Positions 12,090-23,281 of a stretch of DNA of 64,000 nucleotides are shown in pieces (the stretch's first letter is position 1; each line of letters starts with the position of its first letter). The position numbers and the translations under genes were made by a program. Source of the DNA: Hermodice carunculata (lineage: Eukaryota > Annelida > Polychaeta > Eunicida > Amphinomidae); contig OZ026628.1 of NCBI GenBank assembly GCA_964020975.1, forward strand, positions 56,949,022-57,013,021. Direction: 5' to 3'. The notes under the pieces were generated by a model, which worked only from the letters and a program-made list of their open reading frames with translations, searched no databases and was not told the DNA's origin.

Positions 12090-14700
12090 GTGTCAGACTG
12101 AGTGTCAAACAGAAAGTGACTTGTGGTTCGGGTACAAAAGCAAAAGGTGTTGTATCAATGTAAGACCAGGAGGTGAGTAAGGGTGTTATTGCAGAATCTG
12201 ACCATGAGATGAGTCTTGGTGTTCTAGGAAACCCACTGCATGAAGTGAGTCAGCATGATGTGACAGAAATAGACCAGGAGATGAATTAGCTTAGGGATAT
12301 TACCAAAGATGAAGTAACCAGAGATGCATTATGTTTTTCGGAATTTGAAACTGTTGTTACGTCTTCTGAAGCAGAGACTCTTAGAACAGTGTGCTTTCAG
12401 TCAATAGAGTTTATCTGCAAGGTCCCCTCAATTTCAGACACTATGGCAGATACTCCTGTGGTAAGATGTACCACATTAGGAGTGGAGATTGTGGTTTCAG
12501 AGGTTATGGAGCTTGCAGCAGAAACAGGTCTGATAGTGCCTCAATCAGCAGAGATTGTTTGTGAGTCTTCGTCCATATGAGAGATTGTTGTTAAAGATGA
12601 GGTATCTCAAGCAAAACACTTTGTAGTAGAAACGTGTCACATGATTCTGTCGACAGATTGTTTATGTGAGTCTTTTTGCCAGATCAGAAGTAGTGGTAAC
12701 AAATAAGCAAAGGGCTTTGAATTTGAAAGAGATGATCATGCAACAATGTTCCAAGGTTGCATGTCACTGTGGAAGATATTCCTGAGGTGGGCCCTTTGTC
12801 ATTAGAATCTGAGCATATAGTAACAGATTCATGTGAGACTTAGTGGAAGAAAGTCAGACAAATTGTGTTTGTATTGCAGAAAATACACCAGGGAAATTGC
12901 TGTTACAGATTGCTCGTTCAGCTCTGTATACTTTGGTGCAGTTTGTGAGTTTTAGTGACAAGACAGGAGAAGAGAGAAGTTCAGAAGAAGCAGACCAACA
13001 TCGTCATAGAGTCACCAAACTAAGGTTGGTTAATGATCAGGTAGAGGCTGAAAAAATTTGTAAGACATTGGACATTGCGCAACAGCAAATTGGGGATGGT
13101 CCAGCTAATGCGAAGGTGTATAAAGTAAAAGAGACCCCACTGAGCATTGCAGAAGTAAGAAAAATTTCGGAAAATCCTGGTACCAGTTTGATTTCAGAAA
13201 CATCACCATACAGATGGAAGGGAGAGGAAGTTTATGTTTTTTCCAGTAGAAATAGAGCATGGGTAATGGATTGGCGGGCTGATGGGTACAGATGGAGAAA
13301 TAATGGTAAGACTGAGTAAAAAAAAAAAAAAATAAGAGAAACCTGTGATAACAATTTACCACAAACCTGTTACACCAGCAAACCCAAAGGGAGATGTAGG
13401 ATTTAAAAGCCAGGCATGGTAATGTAAACAACAACAGGCAAAACTAGTTATTATTCAGTATGTTGGAAATCAAGAACCATTACCACATGGAAATTCTAAA
13501 TCAAACAAATGTGAATTTCGTAGAACATGTTCATTAGTCATTGGAAAAGCAAGAGAAATCATAAAAACAAAACCAACAGGTGAAAAGTACAGACAGATGA
13601 TAACTTCAGATCGAAGGGGAAATATTCCAGCCATTTAAAAAACCCTAGAAATTTAGAACACAATTTAAAGAGAAAAGAAAACAAAAAACAAAGACTCAGT
13701 CATGATGAGTTATATAATTTCCTTCAATTGGCTTACCAAATTGAAGATTTTACCTGGAAAATAGAAATCTTTCCGGACCTTTCAGCAGTTTAAGAAACAA
13801 AACAGGTCTTTGAAAAAGTGAACAAGTTATTGGCAGTGAAACAATATTCTCCAGTCATTTTTGTAAATGACACTACATTCCAGTTAGAGTATTTCTATGT
13901 TTCCCCACTTGTGATTCGCCACAGTATATTTGAAAGAGACCCTGTTATTCCCATTGCCTTTTTGGTTCATGAAAGAAAGTTGCAAAAAACACATCAAACC
14001 TTCTTTAGGGTAGCAGACAAGTTCATTCCAAATATAAGGGGAGAAATGTGGTATTTATAACCGAAAGGGAAGCAGGAATAACAAAGCTTATTGAGTCCAT
14101 CTTTTCAAGTGGAGCTGCTGTTCATTTTTGGAACCATATGAGAAGGGACGTCAAGTTCTGGCTGTGAAAACAGGGGACCACAAGTGAAGAAATTAGTAAA
14201 ATGTATGATTTTGATCTTGTAAAGATACTACTTTGTGAAGATGAAGACAAATAGGAAGAAATGTGTTCAGATCTCACAGGAAAATGGCCAGAAAGTGCTG
14301 AAGAGTATTTCAATAAGCATGTAAATCAAAGTTTCAAAATATGCAGTAAAGCGTGTCTTGGGGAAACTAAACATTTTTTATCCTTACCGTAAGACTGAAA
14401 TCACAAATAATATATCATAGAGTTTTAATACAGTCATAAAATGGTTGCTGGAGTGGAAAGAAGTACCAGTCGGTTGAATTTATCTTTACCTTTGCTACCT
14501 TTAGAATTCCTATTTTGCTGAACTGTGAAGAGGTGTGTGTAGTGCACGGAGCTGCATAGTTAAGGAGACAATTGAACATTCAAAGCAATCTCTAGATGAA
14601 ATAGATCATAAATTTCGTGGTTGCCAGCCAAAAGACTTGTTACGAACTGTAAAAGAAATTTGGGCATGATATATGAAGCTGATTAGTGTACAAATGACAC
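12090..14700 (+). pseudogene. Decayed MULE-like transposase gene
   Basis: Protein-like segments occur in order but in shifting frames. At 12389-12580 lies a Ser/Glu-rich stretch. At 12843-13319 a 158-residue frame ends with DWRADGYRWRNNG. Near 13465-13635 lies IIQYVGNQEPLPHGNSK. At 13695-14060 comes LSHDELYNF, then a first catalytic-type block VNDTTFQLEYFYVSPLVIRH with AFLVHERKLQKTHQ. Near 14050-14140 lies FITEREAGI with FWNHMRRDV, where the usual Asp appears as Glu. Near 14398-14475 lies ITNNIS-SFN-VIKWLLEWKEVP. This order matches MULE-type transposases and host proteins derived from them, known here from memory of the family. At least three frame changes and several in-frame stops make it non-functional. 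Terminal repeats were not found. The 5' limit is a guess. Confidence 0.65.
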
Positions 14701-15630
14701 TAATATTTCTTTTTAACAGAACAGATTAGCACAGTTAGAACATAAAATGTTGCTGTAAAATATGAACAAAATATCACAGGAGGTACTTTAACTGTAAACA
14801 TAGAAACAGATAGCCAACTTTCAGAACCATCATTACAAAAAGAAGGAGAAATTGATCAGGTAGTAAATGTTAAGCAAAGATCTAGTGACATTTTTTCAAA
14901 CTGAAAGGGAAAGGGAATCACAAAAGCAGGTATCAATCGATCTCCATCCATCCAGAGGACACAATGATGAAGTAGAAATATGTGATCAGAATTGAGGTGA
15001 GATTTTGAAAACTGAAATTGCCAATATAAAATCTGAAAAGTGGGTACTTACAGAATCTTAAATCAGGCATGTTATAAAGTTACATTCTTTGAAAGTACAG
15101 GGGAGCAAGTGACCCTATAGATGCAGGAACACTATATCCGAAGGAAACTTGTGAGTGTCAAACCACATATACATGCTATCCAATTTTGGCTGTAGGGTGA
15201 GTATAGGAATGAAATGTGACGAAGAGAAGGGTAAAATTAATAGGTACATCTGCCAGAGGAAGTGTGAGAAATTAATTTTGCCAAGCCTTAAAGAATCATC
15301 TCTGACACAGGTCTGTCAATTGTCTCACAATTGTACAGGGTCTTGTTGGTACCCTTTGAGCACTAGCACAATAAAACATATTTATCTCAACAGCCGGAAT
15401 TTATTTATTTACTCCTTATATGACTTTGTGTGCTGTTGACATTCTGGATTACTTCTGCAAATCGTTTTTTTTTCTGTGGCCATGCTGAAATTTGCAGAAA
15501 ATGTAAATTGGAAGAAGGCAAAACAAGGTTGCTCAATAGATATTTTTGCATTTCTGCTTTCTTGAAATTATCAATTCGGAAAACAGATTTTGATTGAATA
15601 CAATAATTTCACTATGACTATTCCAGCAGA
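14701..15630. other. Probable downstream remainder of the MULE-like element
   Basis: Short open frames (for example 15155-15439) have no recognisable domain. AATAAA at about 15370 on the plus strand could be a polyadenylation signal of the decayed element, while ATTTATTTATTTA near 15400-15412 could serve the minus-strand receptor gene. Confidence 0.3.
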
Positions 15631-15704
<74 letters not shown>

Positions 15705-15713
15705 TTACTACTA
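15631..15713. repeat. (TAC)n trinucleotide array
   Basis: About 27 TAC/ACT units with a single ATT interruption near the end. Confidence 0.97.
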
Positions 15714-15786
15714 AAGACAACAAGCAAAATAAGAGGTGCAAGATACTGTTTTGAAAACGCAACCAAAATGGTTGTTGCAAAACAAT

Positions 15787-15787
15787 G

Positions 15788-15839
<52 letters not shown>

Positions 15840-15860
15840 CATACATATACATACATACAC
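15787..15860. repeat. TA-rich microsatellite
   Basis: TA dinucleotides with GTA and ACATA variants. It lies about 400 bp beyond the stop of the minus-strand receptor gene. Confidence 0.9.
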
Positions 15861-16263
15861 AAAAGTACAAAAACATAAAATACGGATGCAAGTAAACCCC
15901 TGAATTGTCATGATACCCATTTGTCTTCTTTCCCAAAACGTTCAGTACTGGACTAGTGAATAGCCATCTCCACCGTTGTATACAGCTGTAAAGGGATAGA
16001 CTATTTTGATCTTTGGAGCATTGCTCTATTGTGAAAATTTTGCTTTCTGTATCCCTATATATTGTAGGTTATAATATTGCTGATTTACTATGACCAGAGC
16101 ATACTATTTTAAAATGTTCACTTAATTTTACAAATTGGTTGACGCATGGCTGACAAAATCTTTGGCTGAGCATTTGTATTGTTAAGATACACCTTTCTCC
16201 TGATCATACAATTATTAAATCATGGGCACATTTGGAATATTTTAAATTTAAAGCGACATAAGT

Positions 16264-19200
16264 TCACAACTTTCTCCTGCAAAACGTAAACTGTAATCTA
16301 TTTAGAGACAAAATTGGAATTTCGCTCATAATACAAATCGATACAGATGAGACTAACAGCCAGCGAAAGTGATCATAATTTTTATATTTTGTTACCTGAA
16401 ATGCTAGCTCACTCAAAGACAGCAATATTACAGCAGTGCAAGATACAACAATAAGCGTGATATTTTTCACTAAGGTATCTTTGGTATCTCTGCGGCCACT
16501 TTTTCTTCGTGAGGAGGTGACGGTTATAAAGATGATCCCATGTACTCCAAGAAAACCCAGCTGTACAATAACTTCACAAAAAAAGAAAAAATATGGCGAC
16601 CAAAAGTTAGTCTGTGAAAACCTAGTAGATGATAAACAAAGAGAGTTGTACAATATGTAAGGGTGGACTTCTTTGTCGCTCCAAAATATTATTGAGAGAC
16701 CAGAAAATGAAATTATTAGTGTATATGCCAAGAACAGAGCAGACACTTTATGTGATAGCTTCGAAGCTTTATATCCAAAAATGAACACAGTATTCCTGAG
16801 TCGCTCCCAAGACAGAACACATATGTTGAAATGTCTGCAACAGGATGAACAAAATGAAACAAACTTGCAAACGGAACAGATTTGGCTAGAACGCCATATT
16901 CTGTCAAAGGCTACGTAATTACTAACATATTTAACATCGGCTCCTAATAGAGCAACAAAATGTATACCATCAAGAAATATTTGTAATGCGATCACAGCTT
17001 TGATGAGGTCTTCAATTGTGCTGAATCCCCTTTTCACATATGACACTGCCGCCACAAGACTAGCACATAATATAAATATCGTGAATGAACACAATGCTAA
17101 TCTCTGGAAAACACTGGGTAACAGGCGACTGCAACCAAAGTATGCAAAGGGGTCCGGAGAGCATATGTTCACGTGCTGTAGAAAGCAACAGAACTGAAAG
17201 TAGTTGCTGTGGAACTCTTGTAAAATCTTGAAATTTTGTAGTGTATTGAAAAGTGACTTGTGAATCCTATTTCCCGTTAAGTTTATAAACCGAACCCTGT
17301 CAAGTCCAAAAAAGGTTTTGTCGTTGATGTAATGAATATTATTGTGTGATAAATCCAACATTTGTAGCCTTTTAACATTACCAAATGTGCCTGGTTTTGG
17401 TGTTTGCAAAGACGAGGCACGTAAAGAAAACGTTATGAGATTATTTAATCCCAATAAATTGCTGATTGTGATTATGCGTAAAGGATTCCTCTCCAAAATG
17501 AGATTTTTCAACGATAACAGTCCTAAGAAAGTGTTTCTTTTCAGTGTAGATATACAATTATCTGATAGATCCATATATTTTAAGGTTGTAAAATGCAAAA
17601 GTGCGTAGGGTGTGATGTATTTTATGCAATTACTCTTAATATCTAATAAGTAAATTGCATGAAGATGATAATCGTTTTGCCGTACAACATCTATCATATT
17701 TCCCTGGATTATGACGGCCCTTTGCCACGGGGTTAGTACAGGGAACCTTGTCAAATTAGCATTCAAACACAACATGCTATATCCATCACACAAGCAGAAT
17801 TGCTCACAGTTTGTTTTTTGACACAAGTATTCATCATCAAAAGACACCATGCACTGAACTCTTCCATCACATACATCAGCTTGATGTAAATATGTTATTT
17901 CACTTCTGCATTTGAAGAAATAGGGGAAGCTATGATGTTTGCAACCACTTTCCTCTACGCCCCCAGGACAATCCCACTGCTTGTTGCATATCATTTGCAC
18001 GGATATGCAATAAGATTCAGGGCATTTGAACATGGAAGAACATGCGTGTTGCCTGCAATTTTTTAGATGGCCTCCATTGGGACAATGCATGGCAGCATTG
18101 TCATCTTGTCCGTATCTTTCGTAAAAGCATGCATATGCTCTAGGGTAGCAATGGTGCTTACTTCCCTCTTGACAAGACAGCCAGTTAGGATTACTACAGT
18201 CATTTTCGTCATACTTGTAGCTGTCTGAAGGAAAGTGGTAAACTGAAAATGCTCTCACGCCGGAGCAGTCTTTTTCGTCAGTTCCATCTATGCAGTCAGG
18301 AATTCCGTCGCAAACTCTAGAAAAAGGTATACACCCTTTGCTTAGGCAATGGAAGTAGGTATGCCCACATGAACATGTTGGTAGCATGCATTCATTAGCA
18401 CAAAAATCAGAAGTAATAATTGTATTTTCTTTCATTAAACACATATGGGAGCATTGATGTTCATCAGTCCCTCCTGTGCAGTCATCCACGCCATCGCATT
18501 TATAATGCTCTGCGATACAAGTGCCTTCTTTACACTGATACTGAGGCCCTCTACACTTACGTTCTAAGATATACGGCTGACTTTGGCAAATGGAAGTGTT
18601 CCAATCATGATACCGATGCCTTGCTGATGCATTCAAAATATGTAGATGTAGGTCAAGTATGGTAGCATAACCCTTTAAGATACTGTGGAAATACCTAATA
18701 TGAGAAAAACGTTGTAAATAATGTTCATTTTTATCATAATCCATTTCTGTAGGATTCATCCATAACTTAGAATGATTCTCCTTTGTACCTATAACCATAT
18801 AAAATCTTCCATTTATGAATTTCCAAACTTTCATGGCCCAGATGATTGAAAAATATTGTTCAGGTTTCAATTCATAGGCAAACTTTTCAATTTCATTGTC
18901 CATTTGTAGCCTTGCCATATTGTAGACATACAGAGTCCATTTATTCATAACAGTTAAGTACGGTGCTGATACTTTATATATACCACCACCAAGATTAAAA
19001 CAATGTGTTTGGATGTCTTTGTACTCAATTTTGCTTTTCATCACATGAGGTAAAAGGCACACATCATGAACATGAAGCCACTGCCTACGGCAAATCAATT
19101 CCGTGAGTGTCTGGAAGTGCCATTTTGCCCATGAATGACCAGAGGTGTCTGCTTTTACTGGTATTTCACAACCAAAAGATGAAAATGGAAAATTCTTTGA

Positions 19201-19443
19201 GCAGGGAACCGGTATCCAGATAGGAACTTCATCCACAAAACGAAACACCATGGCCGTGCACTGACTTTTCATGTTCCAATCTGGATGTTTATTTTCCAGA
19301 AGTGTAGGTTTCGGTTTGAACAGTAGCTTGTACCATGTTTTTTGAGTCAAATTGAATATGTATTTGTGGAATGACTGAGGAGAGGACGCCCAAGGTAACA
19401 GTATCAAGGAATCGCCTTTTGTCCAGTATGCTCTTGATTTACC
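16264..19443 (-). CDS. CTLD-LDLa-LRR seven-transmembrane receptor (GRL101/relaxin-receptor-like), large 3' exon
   Basis: One open frame of about 1060 codons encodes a membrane receptor. Residue numbers start at the codon at 19407. Residues 40-82 look like the end of a C-type lectin domain (W...C...FGCE). Residues 106-285 form a second, divergent lectin domain (C-W-C start, YHDWNTSIC then PYILERKC end). LDLa-type repeats follow at about 285-319, 336-381, 404-450 (degenerate), 456-489 and 500-529, with CDGVDDCTGGTDEHQC and CDGIPDCIDGTDEKDC the best. An LRR cap (CEQFCLCDG) and about seven LRRs span 534-727, then a Cys-rich hinge (FQFCCFLQHVNIC) and seven hydrophobic helices from 771 to 1036. This order is that of leucine-rich GPCRs that bind extracellular ligands. 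The DRY position reads ERL, TM6 lacks a clear proline, and the helix 7 NPxxY motif reads IPILS, so signalling may be atypical. No ATG or signal peptide precedes the first lectin piece. The upstream in-frame stop TAG overlaps a possible acceptor AG at 19445-19444, so 5' exon(s) are missing from this call. Confidence 0.88.
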   Translation of the reverse strand, partial: GKSRAYWTKGDSLILLPWASSPQSFHKYIFNLTQKTWYKLLFKPKPTLLENKHPDWNMKSQCTAMVFRFVDEVPIWIPVPCSKNFPFSSFGCEIPVKADTSGHSWAKWHFQTLTELICRRQWLHVHDVCLLPHVMKSKIEYKDIQTHCFNLGGGIYKVSAPYLTVMNKWTLYVYNMARLQMDNEIEKFAYELKPEQYFSIIWAMKVWKFINGRFYMVIGTKENHSKLWMNPTEMDYDKNEHYLQRFSHIRYFHSILKGYATILDLHLHILNASARHRYHDWNTSICQSQPYILERKCRGPQYQCKEGTCIAEHYKCDGVDDCTGGTDEHQCSHMCLMKENTIITSDFCANECMLPTCSCGHTYFHCLSKGCIPFSRVCDGIPDCIDGTDEKDCSGVRAFSVYHFPSDSYKYDENDCSNPNWLSCQEGSKHHCYPRAYACFYERYGQDDNAAMHCPNGGHLKNCRQHACSSMFKCPESYCISVQMICNKQWDCPGGVEESGCKHHSFPYFFKCRSEITYLHQADVCDGRVQCMVSFDDEYLCQKTNCEQFCLCDGYSMLCLNANLTRFPVLTPWQRAVIIQGNMIDVVRQNDYHLHAIYLLDIKSNCIKYITPYALLHFTTLKYMDLSDNCISTLKRNTFLGLLSLKNLILERNPLRIITISNLLGLNNLITFSLRASSLQTPKPGTFGNVKRLQMLDLSHNNIHYINDKTFFGLDRVRFINLTGNRIHKSLFNTLQNFKILQEFHSNYFQFCCFLQHVNICSPDPFAYFGCSRLLPSVFQRLALCSFTIFILCASLVAAVSYVKRGFSTIEDLIKAVIALQIFLDGIHFVALLGADVKYVSNYVAFDRIWRSSQICSVCKFVSFCSSCCRHFNICVLSWERLRNTVFIFGYKASKLSHKVSALFLAYTLIISFSGLSIIFWSDKEVHPYILYNSLCLSSTRFSQTNFWSPYFFFFCEVIVQLGFLGVHGIIFITVTSSRRKSGRRDTKDTLVKNITLIVVSCTAVILLSLSELAFQVTKYKNYDHFRWLLVSSVSICIMSEIPILSLNRLQFTFCRRKL

Positions 19444-19767
19444 CTATGAATAATTGTGTCACTACATCAATATAACATTAACAATTTTGGAAGCCTTGTG
19501 ACCATTATACATGTTTAAAATTATGAGTATTCAATCAAGGAAATGTACACACTGTTTACAAGTGAAAGGAATTAGACTGTTATCTGATGAGCGTACATAA
19601 ACACTTCTAATTTGGACAAAAGGTACCATGGGAGTTTCTGCTTGAAAAGAAATCCGATTGTTGTATTTTGACCTCAGTTGTATCGATTACTCGATTCAGT
19701 TGAACTGCTAAATGCACTCTGATCTGTGCCTGACTGGTTAAGCCCGGTATACTCTGTCATATAGTAA
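19444..19767. other. Intron or upstream flank of the receptor gene
   Basis: A splice acceptor with a weak pyrimidine tract (AATTATTCATAG on the minus strand) borders the receptor exon. The missing first half of the lectin domain was not recognised here. Confidence 0.4.
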
Positions 19768-20659
19768 GGGCTGTTCCAAAAAATATCCTATGGAGGGGGT
19801 AGAAGGCACCTTTTTGGAAGCACCCCATCCCCAGGACATACTTTTCACATAAAGCCTCCATCTAGGAGACATTTCTATTTTCAAACCCTATTTATCCACC
19901 AGAGAGGTAATTACCTTCCCCACCATGACCCATGGTACAACTCTGTATCTGTTATAATAGAATAGAATCATATTGAATCACTAAATTGTAAGAATATTCA
20001 CAAGTAGAAAAGACATGTGTCCGAAGGGCACAGATGCCCCGCCTGTCATTGTGCCCATCAGCATTGGAAAGGGTAGCATGAAATTGGTGTATTAAGCCAC
20101 ACCTTCACATGTTAATTAAAATTCCTATCAAGTTTAATCACTGTACCTAAAAAATTTGTGAAATACACATGACACGAGTTTGACACGAGCCAATATTTTC
20201 ACTGAATTGACATTTTCACAAAGTTAATTAATGAAAAATTGTTGGAGCTCTACTCGCCTATGCTTGTGGGTACGCTTTTTGGTCTGTAAGACATAATTTT
20301 GGGAATAATTAGTTCCAGAAATCCGGGATTCTATTCATGGACAGCACAAACTGGGTCACTGTTGTTGTATTTGGAGTCCTGATGTACTCTCTAAATCACG
20401 ATGTGCTTGACATGCAAGTCTATTTATTATCACCCATTGCGCTACTTTTCCTGTGCAATAAAGTTCGCGAAAATCTGTGTTTGAGGCACATGGTCTCCTG
20501 TTTGAAATGCCACAAATTTGTGGCGACTTCGACTCAATGTTTTTGATGTGGAAAGAGTGGGGAGCTGTCACCGTAACTTTAGAACAGCCTTCTCTCCCCA
20601 TTTTAACGTGAAAATAGCACAATCCATATCAAAAGGTTAGCCGACATTTTGTGGTAATC

Positions 20660-20925
20660 AACATGGTCGAAAACATGGCAGTCATAAATTGGGTTGGTCG
20701 AAAATCTAAATCGCTCCTGGGACATTTGGTAGATATCAACATGGTCGACAAAACAAATCGACACATGTTTAATTTAGAGAAATAGAATTTCGCCGCATTT
20801 AATTTTGCTGAATAGTAGTCTTGTGGTGGTGTCTGTAGTAATAATGGGGCTTACCTGGGTTATTTGGCACATTTGTTATCAACTGTTAAATTGTGGAATA
20901 AAGCCGTGATCGGGTTGGACACAAT
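20660..20925 (+). repeat. Left subterminal motifs of the 10.7-kb element
   Basis: TGGTCGAAA-type motifs occur near 20664, 20694 and 20744, followed by the 23-bp segment at 20903-20925 whose reverse complement is at 29557-29579. Confidence 0.5.
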
Positions 20926-21048
20926 TAGGGTGCAATAAATAGATGAAGACTGTTATATGTTCATAAATAGAATAAATTCTACCAACTCAGTGCACTTATA
21001 TATTGCTTGAATGTGTCAATTAATTGAAAAATACGATAAATTTATGTC

Positions 21049-21126
21049 GACCTGTATGGGATTCGAACCCACTATCTTCGGCACACTCGCCTAGCCAAAT
21101 GTAAAGTCCAACACGCTGACCTCTAG
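21049..21126 (-). repeat. tRNA-like sequence (SINE head or tRNA pseudogene)
   Basis: On the minus strand a perfect B-box, GGTTCGAATCC (21069-21059), is preceded by a weaker A-box-like TGACTAGAGGTCAGCG and by GTTGGACTTTAC in the anticodon-arm position. The acceptor-stem ends do not pair and the anticodon stem is poor, so this is a SINE head or a broken tRNA copy. Its 5' end abuts the inverted LINE segment at 21124. Confidence 0.45.
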
Positions 21127-21316
21127 TCAAACATATATGGGAGGTATTTTCGTTGCAACAGTAACGTAAACAATTTAACATAATGCAATACACCTCTCAT
21201 AATACCAACATTAATTTGGTTTTTCTCGATCCCACTAAGGCGTTTGACCGAATGCATTATGTTAAATTGTTTACGTTACTGTTGCAACGAAAATACTTCC
21301 CATATATGTTTGACTA
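21124..21316. repeat. 64-bp inverted repeat at the 5' end of a LINE copy
   Basis: Positions 21124-21187 are the reverse complement of 21253-21316 with one mismatch (63 of 64). The right arm is part of the LINE reverse-transcriptase coding strand, so the left arm is an inverted copy of LINE 5' sequence. This is the pattern produced by twin priming during LINE insertion, or by a fold-back repair event. The near-identity suggests the event is recent relative to the decay of the LINE frame. Confidence 0.85.
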
Positions 21317-22640
21317 TTGCTTAATATGTATACTACACAAAATGTACGTGTTGTATGGCGTAATGTAGCATCAGATGTTTTTTCATGCACTAATGGGGTC
21401 AAACAAGGAGGTGTGTTATCTCCTATATTGTTCAGTGTATATATTAATCAGTTATTAGTATGACTAGAAAAATCAGCACTCGGCTGCCACATTGGTTATA
21501 CCTTTCTTGGTGCCTTAGATTTTGCTCATGATCTGGTCTTATTATCCCCTGCTATGTGTGCCCTTCATAAGTTATTGGCCATCTGTGCTAATTTTGCTAA
21601 AGAGTTTCATGTGGTATTTAACTCCAACAAAAGCGAATGGATGTCATATTCCTCAACTGAACCACGTGACTCATTATTTTTGGGCGGTGAACTCATTGAG
21701 AATGTTCAGGAATTCATTCGTCTTGGTCATCTGATTGGTTCAAATTCCACTAGAAGTAATGTTGATCGATGCATCAGCAAATTTTATTCTGAGGTAAACT
21801 TACTCATGGCTCATTTGTTAACATATTTGCTTCCACCAGATACAATCTTTTCAAATCATATTGTATGTCATTTTATGGGTCTCAGTTGTGCAATTTTTCT
21901 AGCAGGGAAATAGACAAAATTTTTGTAGCATGGAGGAGAGCTATACGTCTCATTTGGCGACTGCCTGCCAGGAAACACTGCAATTCACTGCCGTTAATTT
22001 CAAGTGACTGTCTATTGAAATCCAATTGCAGAAGCGATTCTTTAAATTCGTACATAGTATACTTAATAGCCAAAATGAAGTTGTAAATTTGTGTGCCCGA
22101 CTGGAAGATGTTCAGTTACTGGCAAATCACTTAATGCTCTACTAGCCAAATATAAAATAGACAGGAATCTGTTTGTAAATTGCAGCTCCTTCAAGCGAAT
22201 TAATCTCATGATTATCAGTCACACAAAGTCAGTGGGCCCCTGTGACCAGACTAAGGCGTTCCTCAAACGTGAGTTCTGTGACATTCGTGTTGGGCGACTT
22301 AGTGCAATATTGTGTTATACTGAAATCGATGATTTCGGTGAATATGGATGGACTGAAAAAGTACTTTTTTATAGTTGATCAAAGATATTTTGAAGAAGAG
22401 GCGATATTCTGAACAGTCCTTTTGGCGGAAAAAATATGTGGCGTCTGCAACGGTTCAATACAACATGTAAACGTAGCATTTAAACGAATTCTACCCGATG
22501 TGAGAAAGAAATCTTTAGTAAGAAACTTTCAGTTGCAAATACGTTCTGTCTAGTTGTTTTCTAAAATATCGGCACTCCCCTCAAGCTCTAAATGTAGTGT
22601 CCGCAACGCAAAATTGTTCATCTAATGTTCACAGTATTAT
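21188..22640 (+). mobile_element. 5'-truncated non-LTR retrotransposon (LINE) copy
   Basis: Reverse-transcriptase motifs appear in order over shifting frames. FLDPTKAFDRMHY with the first catalytic Asp lies near 21222-21260. GVKQGGVLSPILFSVYINQLL is near 21398-21458, GALDFAHDLVLLSP in place of the YADD box near 21511-21552, and FNSNKSEWMSY then LGHLIGSNSTRSNVDRCISK at about 21620-21780. Stops and frame changes occur at about 21366, 21461, 21911 and later, so the copy is dead. The finger and palm start is missing, consistent with 5' truncation. The clade was not settled. The 3' end is uncertain, placed near 22640 where protein similarity and codon-like pattern fade. Confidence 0.75.
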
Positions 22641-23106
22641 TCCCAATTCAGATTAATTTTCTGTCCATTTCAATGTAAGTAATGTCATCTTTACCTTTTC
22701 TCATATGAAGCAAGAAATAACTGAATACTCCAAGTTTATTTACCAATAATATATTCAACTTTATTAATGCAATATCAAAATCCCAAAATACACTGCAGAG
22801 AAAACAAAGTGAACACTCCTCATGTAGTATTCATTGTAAGGTGCTCACTATTTTTTCTCCACGGTATGATTGAGCAATCAAAATAAATTGTTTTAAAGTC
22901 AATAAAGTTTAAACTTTTAACAGATCATTGATTATATCTGTTTCAATACATTGGTAAATGAATATCTAAGTATGATCATGCAAATACTATATTCAAAAAC
23001 TTATCCATCAATTGTGAAGCCTTTATATTGATCGTCATTCATAAAAGTATACATAGGTAGGCCTCTGTAGTCTCCCTTTAAGGAACACATGTGAGTTTCC
23101 CTTTAA
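22641..23106. other. No feature recognised
   Basis: AT-rich filler between the LINE copy and a TTAA MITE. Confidence 0.5.
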
Positions 23107-23281
23107 CTCTTTAAATGACAAATTTTGGACTGAGTCTACAGCTTTTCTCTCCGGAACTAGAGGCATCCTGGTACTTGAACAAATGCATTTCTACGAGGAA
23201 TACGAATCTGAGATCCTAATGATAATTCAGACTAGTTTGACTTGAGTAGATCGCCTTAAGACGTGATTGGCACTGAAAGAG
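23107..23281. mobile_element. TTAA MITE, degenerate short copy (copy 5 of the family)
   Basis: The left end CTCTTTAAATGACA follows TTAA at 23103-23106. The right end reads TTGGCACTGAAAGAG before a degenerate TTGA at 23282-23285. Inside, GACTGAGTCTACAGCTTTTC matches the outer hairpin arm of copies 1-4, but the opposite arm is lost and the element is only 175 bp. Confidence 0.65.

Noticed and set aside
12389-12580. Stand-alone small Ser/Glu-rich protein
   Set aside because: It is better read as the N-terminal part of the decayed MULE-like gene that follows in other frames.
20343-20622. tRNA-like A-box on the minus strand (GTAGCGCAATGGGTGATAA)
   Set aside because: No B-box lies at the right distance and no stem structure is visible.
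21049-21126. Functional tRNA gene
   Set aside because: The B-box is perfect, but the acceptor and anticodon stems do not pair.
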